A program made the translations under genes and the position numbers. DNA of 64,000 bases from positions 1 through 64,000 of the forward strand of contig JBEKRX010000024.1 of NCBI GenBank assembly GCA_049518415.1. Reading direction: 5' to 3'. This document shows positions 34,017 through 43,197 of the stretch, in pieces (position 1 is the stretch's first letter; each line of letters begins with the position of its first letter). The notes under the pieces are model-generated. The model did not search any database. It saw nothing but the letters and a program-made list of their open reading frames with translations, and was not told the origin of the DNA. This DNA comes from CAVQND01 sp049518415. GTDB lineage: Bacteria; Verrucomicrobiota; Verrucomicrobiia; Limisphaerales; UBA8199.

Positions 34017-36536
34017 ATGAAAAATACCCTGCCCCCGCCGTCGCCCACACCGGAAATCCAAACTGAAGATTCCCGCGCCGGTTTCAGCCCGGCGACGATC
34101 GCCCGGGCGTTTCGCGACAACCTGACTTACCTCCAGGCGAAATTCCCCGAGGTGGCCACCACCAACGACCGATACATGGCGCTGGCCTGTGCCGTCCGCG
34201 ACCGCCTGTTGCATCTGTGGACCAGCACGGCCCAGACCTATTACCAACAGCGCAGCCGTTCGGTGTGTTACTTGTCGGCCGAGTTCCTGATGGGGCCGCA
34301 ATTGGGCAACAACCTGGTCAACCTGGGCATTTATCCCCAAGTCCAAGCGGCCATGAAAGAGGTGGGACTGGACCTGGAAGCACTGCTCGAGCAAGAGGAA
34401 GAGCCGGGCCTGGGCAATGGCGGGTTGGGCCGCCTGGCGGCCTGTTTCCTGGACTCCCTGGCCACTTTAGGCATTCCCAGCCTCGGCTACGGCCTCCGCT
34501 ATGAGTTTGGCATCTTTGCCCAGGCCTTGCGGGAGGGCTGGCAGGTCGAACTTACGGACAAGTGGCTGCGCCTGGGCAACCCCTGGGAAGTCGCCCGGCC
34601 GGAAATCGTGTTCGATGTCAAATTCGGGGGCCGCACCGAACACTACCTCGAGGACGGGATTTATCGGGTCGGCTGGATTCCGGACCGGGTCGTCCGGGGC
34701 ACCGCCTATGACACGCCGGTGCTGGGCTACCGGAGCAACACCGTCAACCTGCTCCGCCTCTGGAAAGCCGAGGCGGTGGAGTCTTTTGACTTCCAGGCCT
34801 TCAATACCGGCGATTATTACGGCGCCGTCCTGGCCAAGGTGGTCTCGGAGAATATTACCAAGGTCCTTTATCCAAACGACGAATCGCCCCAGGGCAAACA
34901 ACTGCGCCTGCAACAGCAGTACTTCTTCGTCTCCTGCGCCTTGCGCGACATGATCCGCATGTACCTGCAGCGGGCCGCGGACCTGGGCCAGTTGCATGAG
35001 AAATATGCCGTCCAGCTCAACGACACGCATCCGGCCATTGCCGTGGCAGAACTCATGCGCCTGCTGGTCGATGAGCACCTCCTGGGCTGGGACCAGGCCT
35101 GGGGCATCACCCAGCGGGTCTTCAGCTACACCAATCACACCTTGATGCCCGAGGCCCTGGAGCGCTGGGCCATTCCCCTTTTCGGGGCTTTGCTGCCCCG
35201 CCACCTGGAGATCATCTATGAAATCAATTGGCGTTTCCTCCAGGAGGTCCGCTCCCGCTATCCGGCCGACGCCCCGCGCCTCGCGCGCCTGTCGCTCATC
35301 GATGAGAGCGGCCCACGCTACGTGCGCATGGCCCACCTCGCCTGTCTGGGCAGCCACGCCGTCAACGGCGTGGCCAAATTGCACAGCGACTTGCTCAAAT
35401 CCGGCGTGCTGCGCGATTTCCACGAATTCGCTCCGGAAAAATTCACCAATGTGACCAACGGCGTTACCCCGCGCCGTTTCTTATTGCTCAGCAACCCCCA
35501 ATTGGCCGCCCTGATTAGCCGCACCATCGGCGACGGCTGGGTGAAGCAGCTCGAGCAATTGCGTCAATTGGAGGCCTGCGCCGCCAAGCCCGCCTTCCAG
35601 GAGGAATGGCGCCGAATCAAGCATGACAATAAATGCGCCCTCGCGGAGTTGATTCACCACCGCACCGGCATCCAGGTCGACCCGGATACTTTATTCGACA
35701 TTCAAGTCAAACGGCTGCACGAATACAAACGCCAGCACTTGAATGTGCTCCACATCATCACCCTCTATAATCGTTTGCGCAAGCAACCGGACCTCCAGGT
35801 GCCGCGGCGCACCTTTGTCTTCGGCGGCAAAGCTGCTCCCGGCTACTACTTTGCCAAGCTGATCATCAAACTCATCAACAGCGTGGCCGAGGTCGTCAAC
35901 CAGGACGCCGCGGTCGCCGGGCGGCTCAAAGTGGTTTTCCTGCCCAACTTCAACGTGAAGAGCGCGCAAAAGGTCTATCCGGCGGCCGAGCTTTCCGAGC
36001 AGATTTCGACCGCCGGCCTCGAGGCCTCAGGCACCGGCAACATGAAATTCGCCATGAACGGCGCCCTGACCATTGGCACCTTGGACGGAGCCAACATCGA
36101 AATCCGCGACGAGGTCGGTCACGACAACTTCTTCCTCTTCGGCCTGACCGCCCCCGAGGTGCTGGCCCTCAAGGCCCGCGGCTATCGTCCGCGCGACTAT
36201 TACGAGAGCGACCCAGAACTCAAAGAAACCCTCGATCAGATTGCCTCCGGCTTCTTTTCCCAGGGCAAGGCGGACCTGTTCCGGCCGCTGGTGGAGGCCT
36301 TGCTCGATCACGACCACTTCATGCTCCTGGCCGATTACCGGCCCTACCTCGTTTGCCAGGAACGCGTCAGCCGAGCCTATCAGGATCAAAAGGCCTGGAC
36401 CCGCAAGTCCATCCTCAACGTAGCCCGCATCGGCTACTTCTCCTCCGACCGCGCCATCCGCGAGTACTGCGAACGCATCTGGAAGGTCGCCCCCGTCAAC
36501 GTCAAGGCCCAGCGGCCAGGTCTCGTGCCCGCTTGA
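34017..36536 (+). CDS. glgP: Glycogen/starch/alpha-glucan phosphorylase (GT35)
   Basis: 839 residues from the ATG at 34017, preceded by GGGACC a few bases upstream. It matches full-length GT35 enzymes (about 800-850 residues): SVCYLSAEFLMGPQLGNNL, LGNGGLGRLAACFLDS, GLRYEFGIF, QLNDTHPAIA, FTNVTNGVTPRRFL, QVKRLHEYKRQ and EASGTGNMKFAMNGALTIGT, which carries the pyridoxal-phosphate lysine. It releases glucose-1-phosphate from alpha-1,4-glucan ends using inorganic phosphate in the cytoplasm. Next to the UDP-glucose pyrophosphorylase and the giant glycosyltransferase-like protein, it could feed stored glycogen into UDP-glucose. It faces away from that operon and probably has its own promoter. Confidence 0.95.
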   Translation: MKNTLPPPSPTPEIQTEDSRAGFSPATIARAFRDNLTYLQAKFPEVATTNDRYMALACAVRDRLLHLWTSTAQTYYQQRSRSVCYLSAEFLMGPQLGNNLVNLGIYPQVQAAMKEVGLDLEALLEQEEEPGLGNGGLGRLAACFLDSLATLGIPSLGYGLRYEFGIFAQALREGWQVELTDKWLRLGNPWEVARPEIVFDVKFGGRTEHYLEDGIYRVGWIPDRVVRGTAYDTPVLGYRSNTVNLLRLWKAEAVESFDFQAFNTGDYYGAVLAKVVSENITKVLYPNDESPQGKQLRLQQQYFFVSCALRDMIRMYLQRAADLGQLHEKYAVQLNDTHPAIAVAELMRLLVDEHLLGWDQAWGITQRVFSYTNHTLMPEALERWAIPLFGALLPRHLEIIYEINWRFLQEVRSRYPADAPRLARLSLIDESGPRYVRMAHLACLGSHAVNGVAKLHSDLLKSGVLRDFHEFAPEKFTNVTNGVTPRRFLLLSNPQLAALISRTIGDGWVKQLEQLRQLEACAAKPAFQEEWRRIKHDNKCALAELIHHRTGIQVDPDTLFDIQVKRLHEYKRQHLNVLHIITLYNRLRKQPDLQVPRRTFVFGGKAAPGYYFAKLIIKLINSVAEVVNQDAAVAGRLKVVFLPNFNVKSAQKVYPAAELSEQISTAGLEASGTGNMKFAMNGALTIGTLDGANIEIRDEVGHDNFFLFGLTAPEVLALKARGYRPRDYYESDPELKETLDQIASGFFSQGKADLFRPLVEALLDHDHFMLLADYRPYLVCQERVSRAYQDQKAWTRKSILNVARIGYFSSDRAIREYCERIWKVAPVNVKAQRPGLVPA

Positions 36537-37251
36537 CCTTTGGCGTGTGTCCGAAAATTAGTGGCGCGGGCCTCCGGCCTGCGGACGCGGGCGTCATTTA
36601 GTGGCGCGGGCCTCCGGCCTGCGGCTCCGGGCGCTGTTTAGTGGCGCAGGCCTCCGGCCTGTGGCTGCGGGCGTCTCGCCCGCGTTGACCCAACCGAGCC
36701 GCCCGGCCGAAGCCAGCCTTTCCACCTGGAGAGGAAAAACCGGCGCCGAGGAGAGCGACAAAGCGTTGTGCTGGGCTGTGCCATTCCTTTTAAGCCGCGG
36801 CCGGGCCAGTTTTTTGGCCAAAATGGCCAATGTGGCCAATCCAGCCAATGTAGCCAATGCAGTATTCCGCCAGGCTGCGGTCCCGTCGCGGCGGGACGCC
36901 GCCGTGCTTCTCTGGCCTGGTTTATTTGCTACTGATTCTCTTGCTTTAGACGCATTGGGAAAAGGGGTCTGGAGAGCAACGGCAGGGCCAGAAAACGCTT
37001 TCGAGATAGTTGAGGGACCTCATCGGCCGACGCCAACGGCGTCAGGTCATACCAGCCTGGGGCAACGCCCCAGGACAGGTGCAAGAAAACAGAATCCCGA
37101 TTCGGAATCGGGAACGGCGCGATTCATAGGCTTGGCAATCGCAGTCGCGGACCATGGCTGCAATCCAAACCGATGGGCCGGGGCGAATGCATGGAAAAGA
37201 AAGCGTTTTCCGCGTATTCCGCGTGTTCCGCGGTTTCTCAAAAAGAGTCTT
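36537..37251. repeat. Repeat-filled intergenic region
   Basis: Three copies of a 40-bp unit starting GTGGCGCGGGCCTCCGGCC lie head to tail at 36561, 36601 and 36641. Then comes a complete copy of the dispersed element with 9-bp units (core 36823-36858, element about 36765-36930), and one GATTCGGAATC palindrome at 37095-37113. The long plus-strand open frame over this region is produced by the repeats. I see no gene before 37252. Confidence 0.8.
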
Positions 37252-37482
37252 ATGCGAAAGAAAACTCTCAATCTCACGGCCGTCATTTTTCCCGATGCCG
37301 ACAGCGATTGGCTGGTGGCCCACAACCCGGAAACGGGCACGACCACGCAAGGCAAGACCTTCGAGGAAGCCTTGGCCAACTTGAAAGAAGCCACCGGGCT
37401 TTACCTTTCAGAATTCCCGCTGACTCCCAAGGGCAGGCCGATTATCACGACTTTTGAAGTCTCGCCGTTGGCTCATGCCTAA
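37252..37482 (+). CDS. HicB-family antitoxin
   Basis: 76 residues from the ATG at 37252 (MRKKTLNLTAVIFPDAD), with the partial RNase-H-like fold of HicB: AVIFPDADSDWLVAHNPETGTTTQGKTFEEALANLKEATGLYL, split by the typical Gly/Thr turn, followed by a short basic-hydrophobic tail. I chose this ATG because the upstream sequence is repeat DNA. HicB neutralises the mRNA interferase HicA and often autoregulates. The partner downstream (37666) is truncated, so this may be an orphan antitoxin. It lacks an obvious C-terminal DNA-binding domain. Confidence 0.75.
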   Translation: MRKKTLNLTAVIFPDADSDWLVAHNPETGTTTQGKTFEEALANLKEATGLYLSEFPLTPKGRPIITTFEVSPLAHA

Positions 37483-37665
37483 GCCGGAACAATTCAGTTG
37501 AACCGCTAATCTGCGCTAATAAGCGCTAATAAAGACGGGCTCGAGGCAGGAGCCTGGCACTTCCAGGCGTGTTCACCGCATGGTGAGCGGAACCTTCCGG
37601 TCAGAACATCGATCGCACGCCTCTTCTTAGCGTCCATTGGCGTCTATTAGCGGTTTCTCCTTCGA

Positions 37666-37791
37666 ATGGTTACGGCTAAGCTTCCGAGTGTTTCCGGCAA
37701 AGCGGCGCAGCGCGCTTTGGAGCGCCTCGGATTCGTATTCAAACGGCAACGGGGCAGTCACGTGATTTTGCGGCGAGGCGACCGTGGCTGA
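37666..37791 (+). pseudogene. Truncated HicA toxin
   Basis: 41 codons from the ATG at 37666: MVTAKLPSVSGKAAQRALERL followed by GFVFKRQRGSHVILRRGDRG and a stop. This is the N-terminal two-thirds of HicA (double-stranded RNA-binding-like fold) including the catalytic histidine in GSHVI. The last strand and helix are missing, replaced by the frame of an AAA ATPase tail that begins within the last few codons. It is 183 bp downstream of the HicB gene. It is probably inactive because of the truncation, although the catalytic His is kept. Confidence 0.8.
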
Positions 37792-38059
37792 GCATTTCGA
37801 CATCGTTCAACTGGCGAGGGTGACTGAGGGATTGACCGGGGGTGAAATTGAAAACGCGTTCATTGAGGCCCTTTACATGGCGTTTGATGGGAAGAGGGAG
37901 CCGACTGACCTGGATATTGCCCAAGTCCTGACCGAATTTGTGCCGTTGTCGAAATTCATGGCGGAACAGATTACCGGCTTGAAGAACTGGGCGAAGGAGG
38001 GGGCACGGTTGGCGACATCTTCTCTTGTCGACAAAAAGATGAGGAAGATGGTTATGTGA
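37784..38059 (+). pseudogene. C-terminal fragment of an AAA+ ATPase
   Basis: Up to 91 codons after a GTG at 37784: EHFDIVQLARVTEGLTGGEIE, AFIEALYMAFDGKREPTDLDI and FVPLSKFMAEQITGLKNWA. This is the lid domain and tail of a classic AAA+ ATPase (T.GlTGaEIe...EAl....). The Walker A and B parts are absent, and the fragment is joined directly to the truncated HicA gene, so it marks a deletion or recombination junction. It could be expressed from the HicBA promoter but would lack ATPase activity. It is not a copy of the AAA+ gene at 58.7 kb; the tails differ. Confidence 0.7.
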
Positions 38060-38302
38060 GCTTGGGCAGGCGAGCTTGAAAAGGGGAATGGATTGCTGGA
38101 ATTGATTCCTATTTTTTAGCTATCTGTCAAACGCGAAGGCGCAACCAAAGAGCGGGTGAGCCCAACGTCCGGGTGGGGCGGGATCTTTACAGACCCAGCG
38201 GAAGCCGCCCATCCACGATTTATCCGGGTGTTCCCTGCTGCCGAGCTGTTCACCAGTGACCAATCGGCCCTTAAGTGTGAGATACTTGGAGGGACGACTG
38301 CC

Positions 38303-41300
38303 TCAGGGCTTCAGCACTGCGTCTACAAGCTTGGCCAAACCCTTTTCGAGTTCGTCGATCAGCCCTTGCTCTCTGGCCGTCGTTAGTTTCGTGACCAGAT
38401 CCACAATCTGCTTTGCCTTCGTTTTCGCAGGCGGCGGGATGGGAATCTCCTCCAGGTATTGCTTTGTCACAGCGTAAAAGCCTTTCGGGGTGGGGCGGTG
38501 GCCCGTGACGAGACGCTGCTGTGCGTAGGCGCTGTTCAGGAAGGCAAGGCAGTACTTCAAGACATCCTCCGAGCTGGCCTCGCCGTGACGAAGTGCCGCG
38601 CTTAATTGCTTCCTCAGTTGGACATACTGGGAGCGTGTCTGGGGGGTAGGCTGGATGTAGAGACAAGCGTGGTCGGATAGGTAGCCTGCGGCGTCCAAAG
38701 AGAATCGCACGGTCTTCACCAAGGTCGGTGAAAGGATTCTCTGCCGAGAGAACATGAGTTTCGGCTCGCGAGGCCGGTGATATTCGTACCAACGCTTCCC
38801 CAGGTCCACAAAACGCTTCTTCTCGAACACGCGCCCTTCTAGCTGCTCGTAGTTGTGCACCAGGTGCTGCGCAACCTTGGGATAGTTCACTAGACCCAAT
38901 CCAATCCTATGCTTGAGGAGTTGAGGCACGGTGGCTCGGTTCACCCCTTTGCGCCGGGTAATCTCGGTCTCGTGATCGTCCAACTGCCGCTCGAAGTCCA
39001 AAGCGTCTTCAACCCCCAAACGCCGGATGGCCTCTCTCAGTTGGTCGTCCTTGATGCGTTCTCTCTCGAGTTCGAAGGCGGGCGTGAGTTCATCTCCCAC
39101 GACATCGTAAGGATAGAGTAACACCAGCCCACCCCAGTGGACGCGCCACCGGTCCATTTGTTTGCTCTTGACGGCGCGACGAACCAGAGCGTCCTCAAGC
39201 TCAAGGGCCTTGGCCTCCATCTGAGTCATGAGGAAAAGTTCCAGGCAGCCGCCCGGCGTTACTCCTTGGCGCGTTTCCAGCAGGTCTGCGGCGGTGAGCC
39301 GGTCTTGGCGGGCCGTCTCGACAGTTGCGCCGACTGACAAGTTCCAGCGGTACGCGGCCGTTTCGCGCAGGCGTTGGAGGGGGACGCGACAGACTTGGGC
39401 AAAGCCGACGCTGTGCGATTTCCTTCCACACGGCAGTTCAAGGACAGCTTTCCGCACGGTCTCCATGACCCTGGTTCGCTTCTCGTCCTCGCTCAATCCC
39501 TTGAAGTCCTCTGGTGCCCGGGAAAGCACCGCGATACATTCGTCGGTCGGGTTTGCGTCCCTCACGGCGTCCGCCACGGTGATGCACGGTGTGTTCATGG
39601 CGTGAAACAAAAGCTGGCCGAACGGATTCAGATCCACGACGTACCGGAGACGGCTCTTGTGCGCCAGCAGTTCACGCAAACCGGCCGCCCACCTCTTGTC
39701 AATGAACGTCCCCTGAGTGACCAGGCCGAAACGACCGCCCGGTTGCAGAACTTGCAGCGCGCGCTCCATGAACAGGCCGTAGATATCATACTTGCCTTGG
39801 GCCGCTGCTGGATATTCATGCTTCAAGCGTCCCTTCCTCCCGCTGTCGTACACGGGCGCGAGAGTACCCTTCAGCACGCCGCCCCATGGCGGGTTGCCGA
39901 AAACACGGTCGAATCGCTTGCGCAACATCTGTTGGAAGCGCCGGAAGGAATCTTCGGTGAGTTGGACGCGGGAGTTCAGCTTGGTAAACAGGCCGGGGGC
40001 CACCAGATCCGCATCGTGCTTTTCCAGCGAGTCGGCGGAGAAGATTTGCAGGTCGAGCGAAAAGTCCGGGTTCTTGGTCCGAGCCTTGACGTAAAACGGC
40101 ATCAGCAGGAACAGCACGTTGAGCGTAGTCAGAAACGCCGCAAAGGGATGAATGTCCACCGCGTGCAAGCAATGGCTGGCGGTTTGGAGGACACCTTCGG
40201 CCCGCTTCCAGTCCGGGAGGCCGCGTTTGTGGAGATGAGCATGGCAGGGCAGATCGAGTTCGAGGTGCTGGAGCAAACGGGCGAGTGTGCTGGCGACAAA
40301 CGCCCCGCTGCCTGACGCCATGTCGAGGGATGAAAGCTGGCAGAGTCCCTGGCATTCGGGAACGAACTCCGCAAGGTCGAGGACCAGACTCACCAGATCC
40401 TCAGCCGTGTAGAAGCCCCCCAACCGCTGACGCTCGTCGGCAGGCAGGTAGTGCTGATAGACGTTCCGCCAGACGTCCACATCCACCCGCCCGAAGAAAT
40501 AGCCGTCCAAGGTCCGGAGGACCCGTTGCGCGACGCGCTCGAATTCCTCATCTTTGCTGCGAATCCAAGCCCTCTCGTTCGGATCCAGGACGGCACGCTT
40601 TTCGGTGAGGACCAGCCACCAGTCAAATTCCCCCAGCTTATAGATCGTAGGCAGGAACTCCTGCATCGACTGGCGAACGCGCGACAGCAGATCGGTAGCC
40701 GGTTTTGGGGCCTCAACCACCGTCGGCGGCGGCGGCGTGAGAGCGCGCTGCATCTCGTGTCCGGAGAGGTGCCGAGGGAAAACGCCCTGGTCCTCTCCAA
40801 TCCGGTAAAGCAGGGCGCGGGCAAGGAAGACATGGGCCGTCTGAGCGCAAAAGTTCCGCGCAGCGTTGGCGTAGGCGGGCCAGAGCGCGTTGGCCACCGC
40901 TCCTGGATCAAGCCGTTCTGCCTCTGGCAGGGTAGCCAAGGCGTCAACGGCGGAGGCGGATTGCGACGAGGTCAGGCCGAATTCAGCCAGCCACTGCTCT
41001 ATTTCCCGGCGTGCAGCAGCCTCTCTCCGGAATCGCGCCATCAACCTTTCGCTCGCCTGTCGCGGAGAAACGACCAGCGATTTCTCGCACCACAGGTCAA
41101 ATAGACTGAGCGCGATTCCCCGTGTCTGCGCCCCGCATTTGCCTTCCCGGAAGCCAGACAGAAGCGAGTGCAGGAAGTAGGCGATATCGCCGATCGTCTG
41201 CTGAAGGTCAGCGGCCAGGCCTTTCAAGATGTGCGGGTTGCTGGCGCTGACACTGTGGCGATTCGTGCGCGGAGCGGAAGCAAAGTGCCTGTCGGCGGCG

Positions 41301-41887
41301 AGTGGAGCAAAGAACGCCTCTGCCTCTTCAGCGGTCGCGGTTCGCAGATTGAAGACGAAGCGTTCACGAATCTGCAGTGTGCCGGTGGGGGAGAAGATGT
41401 CGAGGCGTTCCCACTCAGGGCCGTTTGTGAAGTATGCCGTTCGCAGAGTCCCAAAGCCCGACAGCCGCCCTTCAAAGTCCCGTCGTTCCTTCTCGCTGGC
41501 CTGATGATAGGGCCTCTTCGTCTCAATCGTAGAAACAGGGAAGCCCTCGGCATCCTGAAGCAAAATGTCGAAACGCTCACCGACCACAATCTTTGCAGAA
41601 GGCCAGCGCAACACGCCGGCGAGGAGGTCCGAGACGAGCCATGCTCTGAATGGACGTTCTCCTCCTTCGCCGGGATAACCGAGGTGCACCCCAGCTTCGT
41701 CGCCTCGCTTTAGAACGGTTTTCAGAGCCGCTAGCAGCGCTTTCCCCTGCCCGGCTTCGGCGTTGATGCTTTGTTCTCGTGGCACGGCGGGGATTGTTGC
41801 ATGTCCGGGCCCTCCTGTGAACAGAATTTCGCAGTTCCCGCCGGTGCCGGACGAGAGCCGAAGTTCTCCCCCGTTTTTTGCGCTCAT
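38303..41887 (-). CDS. Type IIG restriction-modification enzyme (Eco57I-like fusion)
   Basis: 1194 residues from the ATG at 41887. The N-terminus has a PD-(D/E)XK-like nuclease site, with FDILLQDAEG followed by the ETK triad in STIETKRP (about residues 104-125). A helical region follows, then an N6-adenine methyltransferase with SAM motif LDMASGSGAFVASTLARLL near 521 and catalytic NPPW (FGNPPWGGVLKG) near 664, typical of the Eco57I family. A C-terminal target-recognition region ends the protein (YLEEIPIPPPAKTKAKQIVDLV is a usual TRD tail). Such single-chain enzymes both methylate and cut an asymmetric site. No separate specificity subunit or methylase is needed or seen. It lies among remnants (cupin-like, HsdR, HicBA), consistent with an accessory defence island. 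Confidence 0.85.
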   Translation of the reverse strand: MSAKNGGELRLSSGTGGNCEILFTGGPGHATIPAVPREQSINAEAGQGKALLAALKTVLKRGDEAGVHLGYPGEGGERPFRAWLVSDLLAGVLRWPSAKIVVGERFDILLQDAEGFPVSTIETKRPYHQASEKERRDFEGRLSGFGTLRTAYFTNGPEWERLDIFSPTGTLQIRERFVFNLRTATAEEAEAFFAPLAADRHFASAPRTNRHSVSASNPHILKGLAADLQQTIGDIAYFLHSLLSGFREGKCGAQTRGIALSLFDLWCEKSLVVSPRQASERLMARFRREAAARREIEQWLAEFGLTSSQSASAVDALATLPEAERLDPGAVANALWPAYANAARNFCAQTAHVFLARALLYRIGEDQGVFPRHLSGHEMQRALTPPPPTVVEAPKPATDLLSRVRQSMQEFLPTIYKLGEFDWWLVLTEKRAVLDPNERAWIRSKDEEFERVAQRVLRTLDGYFFGRVDVDVWRNVYQHYLPADERQRLGGFYTAEDLVSLVLDLAEFVPECQGLCQLSSLDMASGSGAFVASTLARLLQHLELDLPCHAHLHKRGLPDWKRAEGVLQTASHCLHAVDIHPFAAFLTTLNVLFLLMPFYVKARTKNPDFSLDLQIFSADSLEKHDADLVAPGLFTKLNSRVQLTEDSFRRFQQMLRKRFDRVFGNPPWGGVLKGTLAPVYDSGRKGRLKHEYPAAAQGKYDIYGLFMERALQVLQPGGRFGLVTQGTFIDKRWAAGLRELLAHKSRLRYVVDLNPFGQLLFHAMNTPCITVADAVRDANPTDECIAVLSRAPEDFKGLSEDEKRTRVMETVRKAVLELPCGRKSHSVGFAQVCRVPLQRLRETAAYRWNLSVGATVETARQDRLTAADLLETRQGVTPGGCLELFLMTQMEAKALELEDALVRRAVKSKQMDRWRVHWGGLVLLYPYDVVGDELTPAFELERERIKDDQLREAIRRLGVEDALDFERQLDDHETEITRRKGVNRATVPQLLKHRIGLGLVNYPKVAQHLVHNYEQLEGRVFEKKRFVDLGKRWYEYHRPREPKLMFSRQRILSPTLVKTVRFSLDAAGYLSDHACLYIQPTPQTRSQYVQLRKQLSAALRHGEASSEDVLKYCLAFLNSAYAQQRLVTGHRPTPKGFYAVTKQYLEEIPIPPPAKTKAKQIVDLVTKLTTAREQGLIDELEKGLAKLVDAVLKP

Positions 41888-42010
41888 CCGGAGCCGCGGG
41901 GGGGAAAGGTACTTCGCACCAGAATGCCCCAGGAAGTGGTTTGATGAAGGTCCCGCTACAGAGTGCCGGCCCCCTTTGCCTCCCGCCCTGCCTTGCCCGG
42001 CGCTCGCGGC

Positions 42011-42196
42011 TCAGCAGAGGAGGTGAAGGGGTTCCGCGGCGGCGGTCCAAAGCTTGTGCCGTTGTCCGGGGAGAATGGCGATCGCGTCACCGATTATCAC
42101 ATCGCGGACTTCTCCTTCGACACGGATTCGACCGGTCCTGTGGGTGATGAGGGTGACGAGGGCGAGTTCGCGAGTGACTTCCAGGGTAACTCCTCC
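42011..42196 (-). pseudogene. Cupin-like domain fragment
   Basis: On the minus strand, in the frame ending at 42011, the translation RELALVTLITHRTGRIRVEG followed by EVRDVIIGDAIAILPGQRHKLWT and LHLLC has the look of a cupin barrel: a G..rVEGE turn, a GD.i.ILPGQRH motif and a final hydrophobic strand. Sequence upstream of it belongs to a dispersed repeat (from about 42187), so the N-terminal part of the original protein is lost. The call is tentative because only about 60 residues remain. Confidence 0.45.
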
Positions 42197-42392
42197 TGGG
42201 CACCCTGAACGAATCCGGAAGAACCCTCGCTTTTGCCCCGCCTCCCCAATGCCAGGAGAACCAATCGTCGCTAGGTTTTCCAGGTTCTCCAAATTCCTCG
42301 GCCGTTCGGGTTAGGCATGGAAACAGGCGGCCTCCGGAGACAAATCGTGGGGTGGAATTTGGTCTTGGGGCAGAATTTCGGTTTGAGCAAGA
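42187..42392. repeat. ~200-bp imperfect direct repeat, copy A
   Basis: From AACTCCTCCTG near 42187 to TGGTCTTGGGGC near 42372 and a little beyond, this stretch matches 43198-43390 in the same orientation, with small indels. Shared blocks include GTTTTCCAGGTTCTCCAAAT and CTCCGGAGACAAATCGTGGG. Confidence 0.85.
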
Positions 42393-43003
42393 AAGATGGT
42401 GCCATAGTGGTCTTCATCACGGGCGAGGCTGAGGGCAAGTTTCTGATATTTCTGAACGGCGGCCACGGAATTCAGAATACCGGCCGATGGGGATTTCCGG
42501 GAATTGAATGCTCAGGGGCACGGGGGTATGGGGTCCGAATCTGAGCGCCGCCAGCGCAGTTCAGCTCCTTTTCGTTCCCTTCGTTTCCTTCTGTGAAATC
42601 AGCCGGACGGCGCTCATCTCCTCCGCCGTGACCGGGCAGATTGATGTGCGTTCGCGCCGGTGATTGCGGCTTGTGAGCCGTGGATATGAATGGTAAATTT
42701 GTCCCGTGACGGAAACGCAACGCAAATTGCTCCAGAGGGTGGTGCGGGACGGGTTGAAGATTCAGCCCCGTTTCTCCGCTGCGCCGGTGTATGCGGTCAC
42801 GGGGAAAGGGCATCTCCAAAGCGAGGGCGTGGGCACGCTCCAGAAAATCAAACGCAGTCTCAAGCAGCGGCGTGAAAAGACCGTGGCTTGAACTGTTCGA
42901 CCGGGAGTTCAGCCGCAGCCTGACGGTGGAGCGATTGAAGAAGCGTTAGTTGCCGACGGCGGCGAAAGTTGGTATCACAGGACGGCCATTGACGCCGTGG
43001 CGC
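42393..43003. other. Remnant-like region between two repeat copies
   Basis: No supported gene. A 61-codon plus-strand frame starting with GTG at 42706 is moderately protein-like but unrecognised, and the sequence that follows is interrupted by stops. I read it as decayed sequence of unknown origin. Confidence 0.4.
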
Positions 43004-43081
43004 ATGGACACCAGCGAAAAGGACTTCGAGGCCAGCATCGAGGCGACCCTGCTCCGTGATTGGCTGGGCATGGCTATTTGA
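43004..43081 (+). pseudogene. Type I restriction HsdR N-terminal remnant
   Basis: Twenty-five codons from the ATG at 43004 begin MDTSEKDFEASIEATLLRD. The (M)dTSEk.FEa.IE..LL pattern is the usual start of type I restriction R subunits. The frame ends at once with a TGA and there is no nuclease or helicase domain, so this is only a stub of a deleted gene. Confidence 0.6.
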
Positions 43082-43197
43082 GCGCTATCGGCGGTCGAAG
43101 AAACCTGCTGCGGCTGAATGAGCCAGCGGCAGTGAGCCACAGTCACTAGACGGAAAGAGCAGGCACGGAATATGCTCCATTCAATGGCCAATCCCAG

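Noticed and set aside
42706..42891. Small plus-strand gene of 61 codons
   Set aside because: Moderately protein-like but with no recognisable family and surrounded by decayed sequence, so kept as unresolved only.
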